A stretch of 64,000 bases of DNA from an uncultured beta proteobacterium (GTDB taxonomy: Bacteria; Pseudomonadota; Gammaproteobacteria; Burkholderiales; Rhodocyclaceae): NCBI GenBank assembly GCA_903848955.1, contig CAINHS010000089.1:1-64000 (forward strand). Reading direction: 5' to 3'. Numbering within the stretch: the stretch's first letter is position 1; every line of letters starts with the position of its first letter. Shown here piece after piece: positions 1 to 10,675 of this stretch. Below the pieces are notes generated by a model. The model saw only the letters and a list, made by a program, of their open reading frames with translations. It was not told the DNA's origin and searched no databases. The translations under genes and the position numbers were made by a program.

Positions 1-897
1 GAACTGCAGTCCTCCAACGAAGAACTGGAAACCTCCAAGGAAGAGCTGCAGTCGCTGAATGAAGAGACCATCACGGTCAACTCCGAGCTGAATGCCAAGA
101 TCGAGCAGCTGACCCGCATCCAGAACGACATGAAGAACCTGCTCGACAGCATCGGCACGGCGACGCTGTTCCTCGACCACCAGCTGGTGATCCGGCGCTA
201 CACGCCGGCGGCGGTGAAGGTCTACCGCCTGATCGCCGGCGACGTCGGCCGCCCCTTGAGCGACATCAAGTCAAACCTCGAAGGCGCCGATCTCGCCGCC
301 GAGCTGCAGTCCGTGCTCGATACCCTGATCCCGGTCGAGCGCGAAGTGCGCGGCGCCGACGGCGCCTGGTACCTGGCGCGCATCCAGCCCTACCGTACGC
401 TGGACAACGTGATCGAGGGCGTGGTGCTGACCTTCACCGACGTGACCGAGTTCAGGCGGGTCAGCGAGGCCGCCCGGCAGGCCACGGAACAACTGGCGAT
501 CAGCTTGCAGGCGAGCACGCAACTGGCGCGGGAACTGGCCGAGGGCATCGTCAATACCGTGGTCGAGCCGCTGATCGTGCTCGACGGCGGCTTGCAGGTG
601 ATCTCCGCCAGCCGCTCGTTCTACCGGCACTTTCAGGTCAGCGTCGAGCAAACCGTGGGGCGCAAGATTTTCGCCCTGGGCAACGGCCAGTGGGACATCC
701 CCGCCTTGCGCGAACTGCTGGAAAACATCCTGCCGCGGAACCAGGTGATGGACGGCTACGTGGTCGAGCACGACTTCCCCGGCCTGGGACACCGCCGCAT
801 GGTGCTGAATGCCAGGCGCATCGTCACCGCCGCCGGCAATACCGAGCTGATCCTGCTGGCGATGGCGGCGATCGAGGCGCCGGAAAAAACGTCTTGA
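1..897 (+). CDS. CheB/CheR-PAS fusion sensor protein, C-terminal part (5' partial)
   Basis: The frame is open from the first base, so only the last 298 residues are visible. They begin with the Glu/Leu-rich coiled coil typical of CheB-CheR-PAS fusions (SNEELETSKEELQSLNEE), followed by a PAS domain (about residues 45-160) and a second PAS-like segment (about 180-285). In the family, these proteins carry methylesterase and methyltransferase domains upstream and feed redox or ligand signals into two-component phosphorelays. The gene ends in TGA that overlaps a possible TTG start of the hybrid kinase downstream, so the two are probably co-translated. The catalytic domains lie outside the window, so the full architecture is inferred. 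Confidence 0.8.
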   Translation, partial: ELQSSNEELETSKEELQSLNEETITVNSELNAKIEQLTRIQNDMKNLLDSIGTATLFLDHQLVIRRYTPAAVKVYRLIAGDVGRPLSDIKSNLEGADLAAELQSVLDTLIPVEREVRGADGAWYLARIQPYRTLDNVIEGVVLTFTDVTEFRRVSEAARQATEQLAISLQASTQLARELAEGIVNTVVEPLIVLDGGLQVISASRSFYRHFQVSVEQTVGRKIFALGNGQWDIPALRELLENILPRNQVMDGYVVEHDFPGLGHRRMVLNARRIVTAAGNTELILLAMAAIEAPEKTS

Positions 898-911
898 GTC
901 CTGCCGACAAA

Positions 912-3578
<2,667 letters not shown>

Positions 3579-3607
3579 GAACGGCCCGCGCCGGCAGCGG
3601 GCGAGGG

Positions 3608-4795
3608 TCAGGCGGCGGGCGCGGCGCGCGGCGCGCTCGGCTGCAGCAGCATTTTGCCGAACACCGCGAAATAGAGCAGGAACGAGGCCGCCCACAGCCC
3701 GGCGGCGAGCACGATCGCGCCGCTGCCGAAGTCATGCACGGCGGCAGCCAGGCGCAGCAGGGCGGCGCCGAACATCAGCACGAAAGCCGCCAGCATGGCG
3801 CGCGGCAGCCGCAGCGGGCGGCCGGTGTGGCGCAGGCTGACGCGGGTCATCAGTCCCAGCATCATCATCCCCAGGCTGCCGACGGTGAAGGCGTGCAGCC
3901 AGGCCGCCGGCGGCACCAGGCCGCCGAGGTCGGCGGCGGCCTTGAGGGCGAAGGCCAGCACCAGCCAGCCGAAGCCGAGGTGCATGACCAGCAGCAGCGG
4001 CACGTCGGCGACCCGCCAGCCCTGCCAGCGCGCCGTGCGCCAGGCCTGCAGCAGGGCGCAGGCCAGCGCGCCGGCGCCGGTCCAGACCGCGGCGGCGCCG
4101 GCAAGTTCCAGCCCGGCGAGCAGGAGCAGCGCGCCGAGGGCGGCGATTTCCAGTGTCATGTTGTGCGGCGCGATGTCGCCGCGGCCTCTTTCGCGCAGGG
4201 CATTGCCGGTAAACACCGGCGCCAGCACGCCGCCCTTGAGCACGTACAGCACGATGATGGCGAACAGCGCCAGGCGCAGCCCCTGCCAGGTCTGCAGGTA
4301 GTCGGCGGTCGCCATGCCGCGGTGATACAGCAGATTGGCGGCGAACAGCGCGGCCAGGATCGGCAGCAGCAGCAGGTAGAGGCGGTTGCGCACGCGCAGC
4401 AGTTGCGGCGCGACCATCGCCGCGACAGCGGGAAACAGCAGGCAGTCGATCAGCGCCGGCAGCGGCGGCGGCAGCCAGGGCGCGGCCCAGAAGGCGATGC
4501 GCCCGCCCAGCCAGAGCGCGACCAGCAGGAACAGGCGGCCGCCGCGGATTTCTTCGGTGCCGGCCCAGCTCGGCAGCGCGGTGAGGACAATGCCGATGAT
4601 GATCGCCGCGGAAAAGCCGAAGATGAATTCGTGGCCGTGGCGGAACTGCAGCGGCACAGCCAGCAGCGGATCGCCCGCCAGCCCCAGATGCAGCGCCAGC
4701 CAGGCGATCACCAGCAGCGGCGCGTAGAGCGCGCCGAGGAAATAGAACGGCCGGAAGGCGCTGGACCAGAGAGGGGTGCTGAAGAGTGCTTTCAA
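3608..4795 (-). CDS. nnrS: NnrS family heme/copper membrane protein
   Basis: This 395-residue, highly hydrophobic protein has about twelve predicted membrane helices. The opening PLWSSAFRPFYFLGALYAP and the HGHEFIFGFSAAIIIGIVLTA segment are NnrS signatures. NnrS proteins are found mostly in denitrifiers, carry heme and copper, and protect against nitric oxide stress, probably by keeping metals from being trapped as nitrosyl complexes. The start is TTG at 4795, with a weak ribosome site and no in-frame ATG nearby. The gene converges on the hybrid kinase with 29 bases between stops. It supports a nitrate-respiring host. No NNR/FNR-type box was recognised in the divergent region upstream. Confidence 0.88.
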   Translation of the reverse strand: MKALFSTPLWSSAFRPFYFLGALYAPLLVIAWLALHLGLAGDPLLAVPLQFRHGHEFIFGFSAAIIIGIVLTALPSWAGTEEIRGGRLFLLVALWLGGRIAFWAAPWLPPPLPALIDCLLFPAVAAMVAPQLLRVRNRLYLLLLPILAALFAANLLYHRGMATADYLQTWQGLRLALFAIIVLYVLKGGVLAPVFTGNALRERGRGDIAPHNMTLEIAALGALLLLAGLELAGAAAVWTGAGALACALLQAWRTARWQGWRVADVPLLLVMHLGFGWLVLAFALKAAADLGGLVPPAAWLHAFTVGSLGMMMLGLMTRVSLRHTGRPLRLPRAMLAAFVLMFGAALLRLAAAVHDFGSGAIVLAAGLWAASFLLYFAVFGKMLLQPSAPRAAPAA

Positions 4796-4971
4796 TTCGG
4801 TGTTTCGCGTTCTGCCCGTGGCAATGCCGCGATGCTAGCACCCGGGCGGAATTCGCGGCCGCTGCCGGGCCTTGCTTGCCGACAAGGAAGCGGCCGTGGC
4901 GGTCATCCCATACGAGTAGCGACAGGACGTGATACCATGAATAACAAGGAAATTTGTGAAGGAGAACGCAG

Positions 4972-5433
4972 GTGCAGACGTACGAAAAGGACATCGTTGC
5001 CTGGGCAAACGAGCAAGCACGTTTGTTGCGCTCCGGTCGCTTCGACCAATTGGACATCGAACACATTGCCGATGAGATTGAAGACGTGGGCAAGAGCGAA
5101 CAACGCGAATTGGCTAATCGCATGGCGCTGTTGCTGGCGCATTTGCTCAAATGGCAATATCAACCGGAGCGGCAGACGGCAAGCTGGCAGCGGACCATCA
5201 ATGAGCAGCGCAAGGGTGTCGAGAAAAAACTTTCGAAGAGTCCCGGCCTTCAACCTGTTCTGACTGATGATGGTTGGCAGTCCGAGATCTGGGCTGATGC
5301 CGTGGCGCAAGCTGCCAGTGAAACAGGTTTGGCGGACTTTCCGGACGGCTGTCCATGGTCTATTCAGACCGAGGTTCTCCAGGATGGCTGGCTACCTGAA
5401 GCAGCGCAGGAGCATCGGCCAGCGGCAAAATAG
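4972..5433 (+). CDS. DUF29 family protein (intact copy)
   Basis: This 153-residue protein belongs to the DUF29 family (function unknown, common in cyanobacteria and proteobacteria, often in multicopy). It shows the typical EKDIVAWANEQARLLRSGRF start and the acidic HIADEIEDVGKSEQREL helix, then a long Gln/Trp-containing C-terminal half. The start is GTG at 4972 preceded by GGAG at a good distance. Its 3' end overlaps the 3' end of the convergent histidine phosphatase gene by about 74 bases, which is unusual. A truncated inverted copy lies 0.7 kb away (6099-6356). Base composition here is lower in GC than the neighbours, which hints at transfer. Confidence 0.8.
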   Translation: MQTYEKDIVAWANEQARLLRSGRFDQLDIEHIADEIEDVGKSEQRELANRMALLLAHLLKWQYQPERQTASWQRTINEQRKGVEKKLSKSPGLQPVLTDDGWQSEIWADAVAQAASETGLADFPDGCPWSIQTEVLQDGWLPEAAQEHRPAAK

Positions 5434-6106
5434 TCGCCGCCGCTACCGCCGCCTGGCCGCACAGGATTCGTTGCTGCTTTTCGGCACAGAGGCAGGTGCC
5501 GAATCCGGGAAGACTGGCATCCGCCGGGTGCAGGCGGATGGAATCCTCGGTGGCGGCCAAGGACAGGCATTCGCCGTTCTTCCGCTTCATGTTGAGAATC
5601 GCGCTGGGCGGCAGGTTCAATATGTGGCGGGTGATGACGTCCATCACCCAGCCATGGGTGATCACCAGCACGCGCTCGCCGGCATGGTCGCGGGCAATGG
5701 CGGCGATGGCCGCGAGCACCCTGTCCGCAAACCCTTCCATGGTCTCGCCCTGGTCGAAGAAGCAGGCCGGATTGCGCTTCACGATCTGCTCCAGAAAGGC
5801 CGGATTCAACTCGGCTTTCGGTACGCCCTGGATGACGCCGAAATTCCTTTCCTTCAAGCCTTCGTGGCACAGCGGCGGCGGCAGCCGCAACAGGCGCGAG
5901 ATGATCTCCGCCGTTTCCAGCGAGCGGCGCAAGGGGCTCGAGTAGACGCGGGAAAGGCGGCAACAGGCTACCGCCGCCGCGAGTTCATGGGCCTGGCGGC
6001 GGCCGAGGTCGTTGAGCAGGGTATCGGTCCAGCCCTGCAGGATGCCGGCAATGTTCCAATCCGTTTCGCCATGGCGGGAAACGCAGATGTGCGCGGAATC
6101 ATTCAT
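5360..6106 (-). CDS. Histidine phosphatase family protein (phosphoglycerate mutase-like)
   Basis: This 248-residue protein has the RHGETDWN catalytic motif at residues 11-18, the SSPLRRSLETAEI segment (Arg of the phosphate pocket), a catalytic Glu region (LKERNFG) and the second His in ITHGW (about 151). The C-terminal 40 residues extend beyond the usual GpmB/CobC-like domain and overlap the intact DUF29 gene on the other strand. The start ATG overlaps the stop of the truncated DUF29 copy by eight bases, so the two could be translationally coupled. Members dephosphorylate small phosphoesters; the substrate cannot be told from sequence. Neighbours give no pathway context. Confidence 0.8.
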   Translation of the reverse strand: MNDSAHICVSRHGETDWNIAGILQGWTDTLLNDLGRRQAHELAAAVACCRLSRVYSSPLRRSLETAEIISRLLRLPPPLCHEGLKERNFGVIQGVPKAELNPAFLEQIVKRNPACFFDQGETMEGFADRVLAAIAAIARDHAGERVLVITHGWVMDVITRHILNLPPSAILNMKRKNGECLSLAATEDSIRLHPADASLPGFGTCLCAEKQQRILCGQAAVAAATILPLADAPALLQVASHPGEPRSE

Positions 6107-6356
6107 GCAAGATTACTGCCGACGGTATGCTTGGCTTATCCCGACTTGCACCCTGCCGTTCAGGCTGATATTGCCGTTTGAGCAAGTACGCAGGCAGCAC
6201 GGCCATGCGGCTGGCCAATTCACCTTGTTCGCTCTTGCCCAGGTCGTCGATCTCATCGGCAATATGTTCAATGTCCAGTTGGCCGAAATGCCCTGAGCGC
6301 AATAGCTGTGCTTGCTCATTGGCCCGGGCAACAATGTCTTTTTCGCAGGTCTGCAC
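6099..6356 (-). pseudogene. Truncated DUF29 copy
   Basis: The 85-codon reading frame is closely similar to the first ~65 residues of the DUF29 protein at 4972 (shared EKDIVA, ANEQA, LLRSG, LDIEHIADEI, LGKSEQ, QYQPERQ). After QPERQ the similarity stops and about 15 unrelated residues lead to a stop. Both copies start with GTG and a GGAG-type ribosome site. The copies lie in opposite orientation, flanking the histidine phosphatase gene. The frame is intact, so a short protein may be made, but it lacks over half of the family domain. Remnant of a duplication is the simplest reading. Confidence 0.65.
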
Positions 6357-6482
6357 GACTAAGCTCCTATCGCTAACCATTGCCTGCGATGGTAGCACTG
6401 AGCTACTCATCAAGCAGCCGGGATGCCGCAATTCGGCCCACGGGTCAAACCAGCCGGACGTCTCCGCCTGCGCAGTGCCGGC

Positions 6483-7046
6483 TCACAGCAAACGACCGCG
6501 GTCCAGCGCGGCCAGGTTGGTGCTGCGGCGGGCGGTGGCGCTCAAGGCGGCGGTAGCCTCGCGCACTTCCTCGAAGCTGAAGGGGAAGTCCTCGCGGCTG
6601 GCGCCGAAACCCAGCAGCACGAGATTGGCGGCCAGGGCGTTGTTCATCTGCAAGGCTGCGGCGTCGGCGTTGCAGGTATGCACGACGACGCCCATTTCCG
6701 TCAGCAGGCCGGCGACGCGGCGGTCGGGAAACGACTGGCTGTCGGCCACGTTGGCGACGCACAGGGCGCCGCGGCCGTTGCCCCGGGCGCGCAGATAGTG
6801 CAGGCTGCGGTGGGCTTCGACGCCATCGAGGGCGAGCAGCAGGTCGGCATCGCCTTCGCATACCAGCGGGCTGCAAAACTCGCCGAGCTTGAGATGCGTC
6901 ATGACCGAGCCGCCGCGCTGGGCCATGCCGAATGTCTGCGAGCCGAGCACCGGGACTTTCCTGTGGCGCGCCACCTCGGTAAATACCTTGGCGGCGAACA
7001 GCACGCCCTGTCCGCCGACTCCGGCGATGATGGCCTGGCAGTTCAT
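6483..7046 (-). CDS. iorB: Indolepyruvate:ferredoxin oxidoreductase beta subunit (IorB-like)
   Basis: This 187-residue protein is the gamma/beta-type domain (POR gamma fold) of 2-oxoacid:ferredoxin oxidoreductases: AIIAGVGGQGVLFAAKVF at the N-terminus is the diagnostic GxGGQG region, followed by MAQRGGSVMTHLKLG. With the large subunit upstream it would oxidatively decarboxylate arylpyruvates (indolepyruvate, phenylpyruvate) to aryl-acetyl-CoA, passing electrons to Fe-S centres. The ATG at 7046 overlaps the stop of the large-subunit gene by four bases (ATGA), so the subunits are translationally coupled. It is the last gene of the long minus-strand cluster. Substrate specificity is inferred from family and context. 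Confidence 0.82.
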   Translation of the reverse strand: MNCQAIIAGVGGQGVLFAAKVFTEVARHRKVPVLGSQTFGMAQRGGSVMTHLKLGEFCSPLVCEGDADLLLALDGVEAHRSLHYLRARGNGRGALCVANVADSQSFPDRRVAGLLTEMGVVVHTCNADAAALQMNNALAANLVLLGFGASREDFPFSFEEVREATAALSATARRSTNLAALDRGRLL

Positions 7047-10000
7047 GTGAAAGCCTCCGTGGTCGGGGTTGGCCGGGGCCGTATGGCTCCCTGCGCGCAT
7101 ACCTGGATGCACATGCCGCAATCGATGCAGGTGCGGCGGTCGATGTGCACCAGGCCGTCCGCCCCGGAGGTCAGCGAGGGGCACTGGAACCAGGTGGTGC
7201 AATAGCCGCAGGCGATGCAGACGCCGGCCGCCGGCATGCTGATGGCGCCGCGCGGGCATTCCGTCTGGCATACCCGGCAGGCGGTGCATTTGCTCTGGTC
7301 AATGCGGTAGGCGCCGTCGATCTGGGCGATGGCGCCGCTGGGGCAGACCTTGACGCAGATGTCGCAGCGGGTGCAGACGCCGCAATGGAAGCAGCGCCCG
7401 CCGGCTTCGGCACTGGCCTCGGTGGATGCCAGCCCGGAATTGACTTCGTCGAAGTTCCAGATCGAATCGTCCGGCGCGCGATGGCGCGATTCGGCGCGCG
7501 GCGTCTTGCTGAAGAACTGCAGCTTGATCGCCTGCGGCCCCGGCACCGCCGCGCCCTGGCCGGCGCGCGGCGAGGCGTCCGGGTCAGCGTTGGCGCTGGC
7601 GATGCCGGGACCGCCGGCGAGCTGCAGCGCCGCGGCGTCGAGCGCCTTGCCGCCGAGGCGCTCGTGGATCGCCAGGGCGGCGCGCTTGCCGCCGTTGATG
7701 GCGCCGACCACGGTGCCGGCGCCGGTGCTGGAGGCGTCGCCGCCGGCGAACAGCCGCGGCTGTCCGGTGCGGCCCCAGGAGTCGATCGCCAGCCGGCCGT
7801 TACGCGCCAGATCCTGACCGTCGAGGTAGGCCAGGTCGGCGTCGCCGCCGATGCAGACGAGGATGCTGTCGGCATCGCCGCCGGCGCCAGCCGCTTGCGG
7901 TGCGGCGAGGTCGCGCAGCAGCAGTTTCAGCCCGCCGGTGGCGCCGGCTTCGAAGGCGACCGGCACGATGCCATGGTGAAAGACGATGCCTTCGTCGCGC
8001 GCCGCAGTCACTTCTTCGGCGATGGCGAGCAGCACGTCGTAATACACATCGACCGTGGCGGCACCCTTGCGGCGCGCGCTGCGGGCGGCGTCGACCGCGG
8101 TGTTGCCGCCGCCGATGACGGCGACGCGGGCGCCGAGGGCCTGCGCCTGGCCGGCGCGCACCCGGTACAGGTAGTCGAGTCCGCCGAACACGCCGGCGTG
8201 GTCTTCGCCGGGAATCCCGAGCCGCCTCTGGCGCCAGGCGCCGGTGGCCAGATACACGGCGTCAAAGCGCTCGAGTTCCGCCCAGGCGAGGTCGCGGCCG
8301 AGGCGGACGCCGGTATGCACGCTGACGCCGAGCGCCTCGAATACTTCGAGTTCCCGTTGCAGCACGTCGAGCGGCAGGCGGTACTCGGTGATCGCCCAGC
8401 GCAGCATGCCGCCGATTTCCGGCAGCGCTTCGTAGATCTCGACGCCGTAGCCGAGGCGCGCCAGGTGGTAGGCGGCGGTCAGGCCGGAGGGGCCGCCGCC
8501 GACCACGGCGACGTTCTTGCCCAGCGGCGGCGGCTTGCTGACGTAAGCGGCGGCGGAGCGGCCGCGGTCGCCGGCGACGCGCTCGAGGGCATTGATCGAC
8601 AGGGCGCCGTCGTAGGCGCCGCGGTTGCACCTGCTTTCGCAGGGGTGGGGACAGACGCGGCCGAGGCTGGAGGGGAAGGGATGCTCGGCGTACAGGCTCT
8701 GCGCCGCTTCGCTCCAGTGGCCGGCGGCGGCCAGGCTCATCAGCCGCTCGATGTCGTTGCCGGCCGGGCAGGCTTCGGCGCAGGGCGACAACTGGTCCTG
8801 GTGGCGCGGCATCCAGGCCGCATCGAGCGCGGCGGGCGTGCCGGCGGTGTGCGGGCGCGGACCGTGGTGCACTTCGACGGGCAGGGCGCTGCGCGTGCCG
8901 AGGCCTTTCAACTGCGTGACGCAGGCATAGCGGGCGAGCACCACGGCCACGCCTCCGCCCGGCGCACGGCTGTGATCCAGGGCGTCGAGCAGGATGCGAT
9001 GAAAGCCGGCGAGGTCGTGCGGATCGGCGTGCTCGAGGTAGCTGATGCCGCAGCCGCGGATCAGGCTCTCCAGCTCCACGATGCCGCCGGCATGACCGTC
9101 GGCGGTCTCGCCGAACTCGGGGGTGGGCTGCATGCCGGTCATGCCGGTGGTGCCGTTGTCGAGCACCAGCAGGACGAAGCGGGCGCCGTTGTAGACGGCG
9201 TTCTCGAGTCCGGCGGCGCCGGAATGATAGAAGGTGCCGTCGCCGATGCTGGCGAAAATCGGCGGCGATTGGCCGTCCTGGGCGTAGGCATGGTAGAAGC
9301 CGGCGGCCATGGAGATGGACGCGCCCATGTCGTGCACGGTATCCACCGCGCCCTGGTTGAGGCCGAGGGTGTAGCAGCCGATGTCGCCGGGGAAGATGGC
9401 GTCGGGAAAGGCGCGCCGCAGCGAATAGAAGATGGAACGGTGGCCGCAGCCGGCGCAGAAGGTGGGACGGCGCACCGCCAGATCGAGCGCGCCGGTCGCC
9501 GCCAGCAGGCGGTTGGCGGGGCGGGCCCGGGCGTCGAGGCCGGCTTCGACGGCGGCCGCCACCAGCAGTTTTTCGATCACGCCGGGGGTCAGTTCGCCAT
9601 GGGCCGGAACATGCCCGGTGAGCCGGCCCCAGACCGGAATGCCGAGCCTGATCTGCAATTCGATGGCGGCGTCGGTTTCCTCGATGACGATGAGACGCTC
9701 GCAGCGCGCCGCAAAGTCCGCCACCAGGGTGCGCGGCAGCGGGTAGGCGGTGGCGATCTTGAGCACCGGCAACTGCCCGGCGAGGCCGAGGGCGGGCAGC
9801 AGGTCGTTGAGGTAGGCGTGGCTGACGCCGGCGGCAACGATGCCCAGCGGCGCGCGCTGCTGCGTCGCGCCGGCGGGAAAGAATGCGTGATTGCCCGGCC
9901 AGGTTTCGAACTCCTTTTCGATCGCCGCGAGTTTCCGGTTGAGCTGCTGGTGCAGCTGCAAGCGGGCGCGCGGCGTGGCGGCCCAGCGCCCGGGGTTCTT

Positions 10001-10585
10001 CCGGAAGTCGGCCAGGCGCGACGGCGCCGGCACCGGCCGGCATTCGACCGACTGTTCGGAGTGGCAGATGCGCACCGTCGGCCTCAGCATCACCGGTACC
10101 TGGTGGCGCTCGGAGAGCTCGAAGGCCTGCGCCACCATGTCCTTGGCTTCCTGCGGACTGGCCGGATCAAGCACGGGAATTTTGGAAAACAGACCGAACA
10201 GGCGGGAGTCCTGTTCGGTCTGCGACGAGTGCAGGCCGGGATCGTCGGCGACGATCAGCACCAGGCCGCCGGCAACGCCGATATAGGCGGCGGACAGCGC
10301 CGGATCGGCGGCCACATTGAGGCCGACCTGCTTCATCGCCACGGCGGTGCGCTTGCCCGAGTAGGCGGCGGCGAGGGCGGTCTCCAGCGCCACTTTCTCG
10401 TTGGTCGACCATTCGGCATAGAGCTTGAGTCCAAGCTCGCGCTTGAGTTCGACCACCGCCGGCAGTATTTCCGAACTGGGCGTGCCGGGATAGGCCGTCA
10501 TGAACTGACAGCCGGCCTCCACCAGTCCGCGCGAGATGGCCTCGTTGCCGAGCAGAATGCGATGCTCCCTGGTTTTCATGTCCAT
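7043..10585 (-). CDS. iorA: IorA-GltD-ferredoxin triple-domain fusion (2-oxoacid oxidoreductase large subunit)
   Basis: This 1180-residue protein is about twice the usual IorA length (about 600-640). Residues 1-570 are IorA-like: pyrimidine-binding start (YPGTPSSEIL) and a TPP domain with FCAGCGHRSIFYSL (about 378) and GDGTFYHSGA (about 445). Residues 600-1030 resemble glutamate synthase small subunit/GltD: a cysteine cluster (GRVCPHPCESRCNRG), a first dinucleotide fold VVGGGPSGLTAAYHLA (about 690), a second VIGGGNTAVDAARSA (about 820) and GGDASSTGAGTVVGAI (about 947). Residues 1060-1170 hold Cys motifs for several [4Fe-4S] clusters. The fusion implies direct electron exchange between arylpyruvate oxidation and NAD(P)(H) in one chain. 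A GGAGGAG ribosome site precedes ATG 10585. It is coupled to iorB downstream. Confidence 0.85.
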   Translation of the reverse strand: MDMKTREHRILLGNEAISRGLVEAGCQFMTAYPGTPSSEILPAVVELKRELGLKLYAEWSTNEKVALETALAAAYSGKRTAVAMKQVGLNVAADPALSAAYIGVAGGLVLIVADDPGLHSSQTEQDSRLFGLFSKIPVLDPASPQEAKDMVAQAFELSERHQVPVMLRPTVRICHSEQSVECRPVPAPSRLADFRKNPGRWAATPRARLQLHQQLNRKLAAIEKEFETWPGNHAFFPAGATQQRAPLGIVAAGVSHAYLNDLLPALGLAGQLPVLKIATAYPLPRTLVADFAARCERLIVIEETDAAIELQIRLGIPVWGRLTGHVPAHGELTPGVIEKLLVAAAVEAGLDARARPANRLLAATGALDLAVRRPTFCAGCGHRSIFYSLRRAFPDAIFPGDIGCYTLGLNQGAVDTVHDMGASISMAAGFYHAYAQDGQSPPIFASIGDGTFYHSGAAGLENAVYNGARFVLLVLDNGTTGMTGMQPTPEFGETADGHAGGIVELESLIRGCGISYLEHADPHDLAGFHRILLDALDHSRAPGGGVAVVLARYACVTQLKGLGTRSALPVEVHHGPRPHTAGTPAALDAAWMPRHQDQLSPCAEACPAGNDIERLMSLAAAGHWSEAAQSLYAEHPFPSSLGRVCPHPCESRCNRGAYDGALSINALERVAGDRGRSAAAYVSKPPPLGKNVAVVGGGPSGLTAAYHLARLGYGVEIYEALPEIGGMLRWAITEYRLPLDVLQRELEVFEALGVSVHTGVRLGRDLAWAELERFDAVYLATGAWRQRRLGIPGEDHAGVFGGLDYLYRVRAGQAQALGARVAVIGGGNTAVDAARSARRKGAATVDVYYDVLLAIAEEVTAARDEGIVFHHGIVPVAFEAGATGGLKLLLRDLAAPQAAGAGGDADSILVCIGGDADLAYLDGQDLARNGRLAIDSWGRTGQPRLFAGGDASSTGAGTVVGAINGGKRAALAIHERLGGKALDAAALQLAGGPGIASANADPDASPRAGQGAAVPGPQAIKLQFFSKTPRAESRHRAPDDSIWNFDEVNSGLASTEASAEAGGRCFHCGVCTRCDICVKVCPSGAIAQIDGAYRIDQSKCTACRVCQTECPRGAISMPAAGVCIACGYCTTWFQCPSLTSGADGLVHIDRRTCIDCGMCIQVCAQGAIRPRPTPTTEAFT

Positions 10586-10675
10586 TTCCTGTCTCCTCCT
10601 GTATCAGGCTGATGCGCCCGAGTTTTTATCGCGGCGTTTGACGCCATCGTTTTACGTGCCTTGCTTCGTCTTGTT

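Noticed and set aside
7145-10612. A plus-strand open frame of 1155 codons opposite the IorA-GltD fusion
   Set aside because: Same codon-bias artefact; low-complexity Gly/Ala/Asp/Gln-rich translation without recognisable motifs.
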